Positions 20,956 through 21,136 of a stretch of DNA of 21,136 bases are shown piece after piece (positions within the stretch are counted from its first letter, which is position 1; every line of letters begins with the position of its first letter). A program made the position numbers and the translations under genes. Under the pieces are notes generated by a model. That model ran no database searches. It was not told the origin of the DNA and saw nothing but the letters and a program-made list of their open reading frames with translations. The DNA lies in assembly GCA_964646435.1 (NCBI GenBank), contig CAZYEJ010000038.1, positions 1 through 21,136 on the forward strand, written 5' to 3'. The stretch is from UBA3076 sp964646435 (lineage in GTDB: Bacteria > Desulfobacterota > Dissulfuribacteria > Dissulfuribacterales > UBA3076).

Positions 20956-21136
20956 GCGGGTTACCTAAATTCCATTCCGCCTCCCCATTCATGGAGACGA
21001 TATCAGCCACTCAAATGCAAGGCAATATACCCTCTCTTATCATCCATACAAGTATCATCTATGATTCCGCCGAAAAAACCTAATCTGCGGCGTTGCTTCA
21101 ATTTTCCAGTCACTGCGACGTACGATAAGTACGTCT
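20956..21136. other. upstream region of the chloride transporter, ends in a repeat
   Basis: 180 bases upstream of the transporter start, presumably including its promoter. No gene is seen. From about 21080 the sequence becomes repeat-like and runs off the window. Confidence 0.4.
21104..21129. repeat. 26-base repeat TTCCAGTCACTGCGACG, copy 2
   Basis: Matches 13673-13698 at 24 of 26 bases. It is followed by a small palindrome ACGTAC/GTACGT (about 21118-21134). The final AAGTACGTCT also occurs inside the 110-base elements near alr and batB. It is probably the start of a larger dispersed element cut by the window end. Confidence 0.55.

Overview
The window reads as a piece of a bacterial chromosome, most likely from a Desulfobacterota (old Deltaproteobacteria) lineage. 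This is inferred from the style of the proteins (TatB, MoxR/Bat cluster, RNase R, LigA) and from the many short palindromic and inverted-repeat elements between genes. It is not proven from the sequence alone. No rRNA, tRNA, CRISPR array or intact transposase is visible.

Layout. Bases 1-1701 (minus strand) carry alanine racemase (alr) followed by a TatB-type twin-arginine translocase subunit. A gene-free stretch of about 470 bases separates alr from a divergent plus-strand operon. That operon (2170-10429) is a complete Bat (aerotolerance-type) cluster: moxR ATPase, DUF58 protein, a membrane protein with a DUF4381-like tail, two VWA membrane proteins (BatA, BatB), a TPR protein (BatC), BatD and a TPR/SH3 protein (BatE). 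Most junctions overlap by 4 bases or are separated by a few bases. A broken thymidylate-synthase-like gene (10445-10847) and an intact rhomboid protease (10851-11570) follow in the same direction. Next come two minus-strand housekeeping genes, ligA (DNA ligase) and rnr (RNase R). From 15925 to 16698 there is no intact gene, but there are a 130-base inverted-repeat element, a dispersed repeat, the N-terminal stub of a REP-associated (Y1/HUH) transposase, its likely hairpin and a small decayed reading frame. The right part holds a conserved protein of unknown function (minus), a radical SAM protein and a Nudix hydrolase (plus), and a large ClC-type chloride transporter with CBS and TrkA-C domains (minus).

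How the genes work together. The Bat cluster is one functional unit: a MoxR AAA+ ATPase acting with membrane-anchored VWA and TPR proteins at the cytoplasmic membrane or periplasm. The other genes are unrelated housekeeping or accessory functions.

The most notable feature is how often small repeats form the 3' ends of genes. Two copies of a ~110-base terminal-inverted-repeat element supply the same C-terminal peptide and stop codon to alr and batB. A different repeat supplies the tail of LigA, and a third supplies the tail of TatB, where coding-like sequence resumes in the same frame just beyond the repeat. Two gene remnants (thymidylate-synthase-like and transposase) and several palindrome families add to the picture of a repeat-rich, actively remodelled genome.
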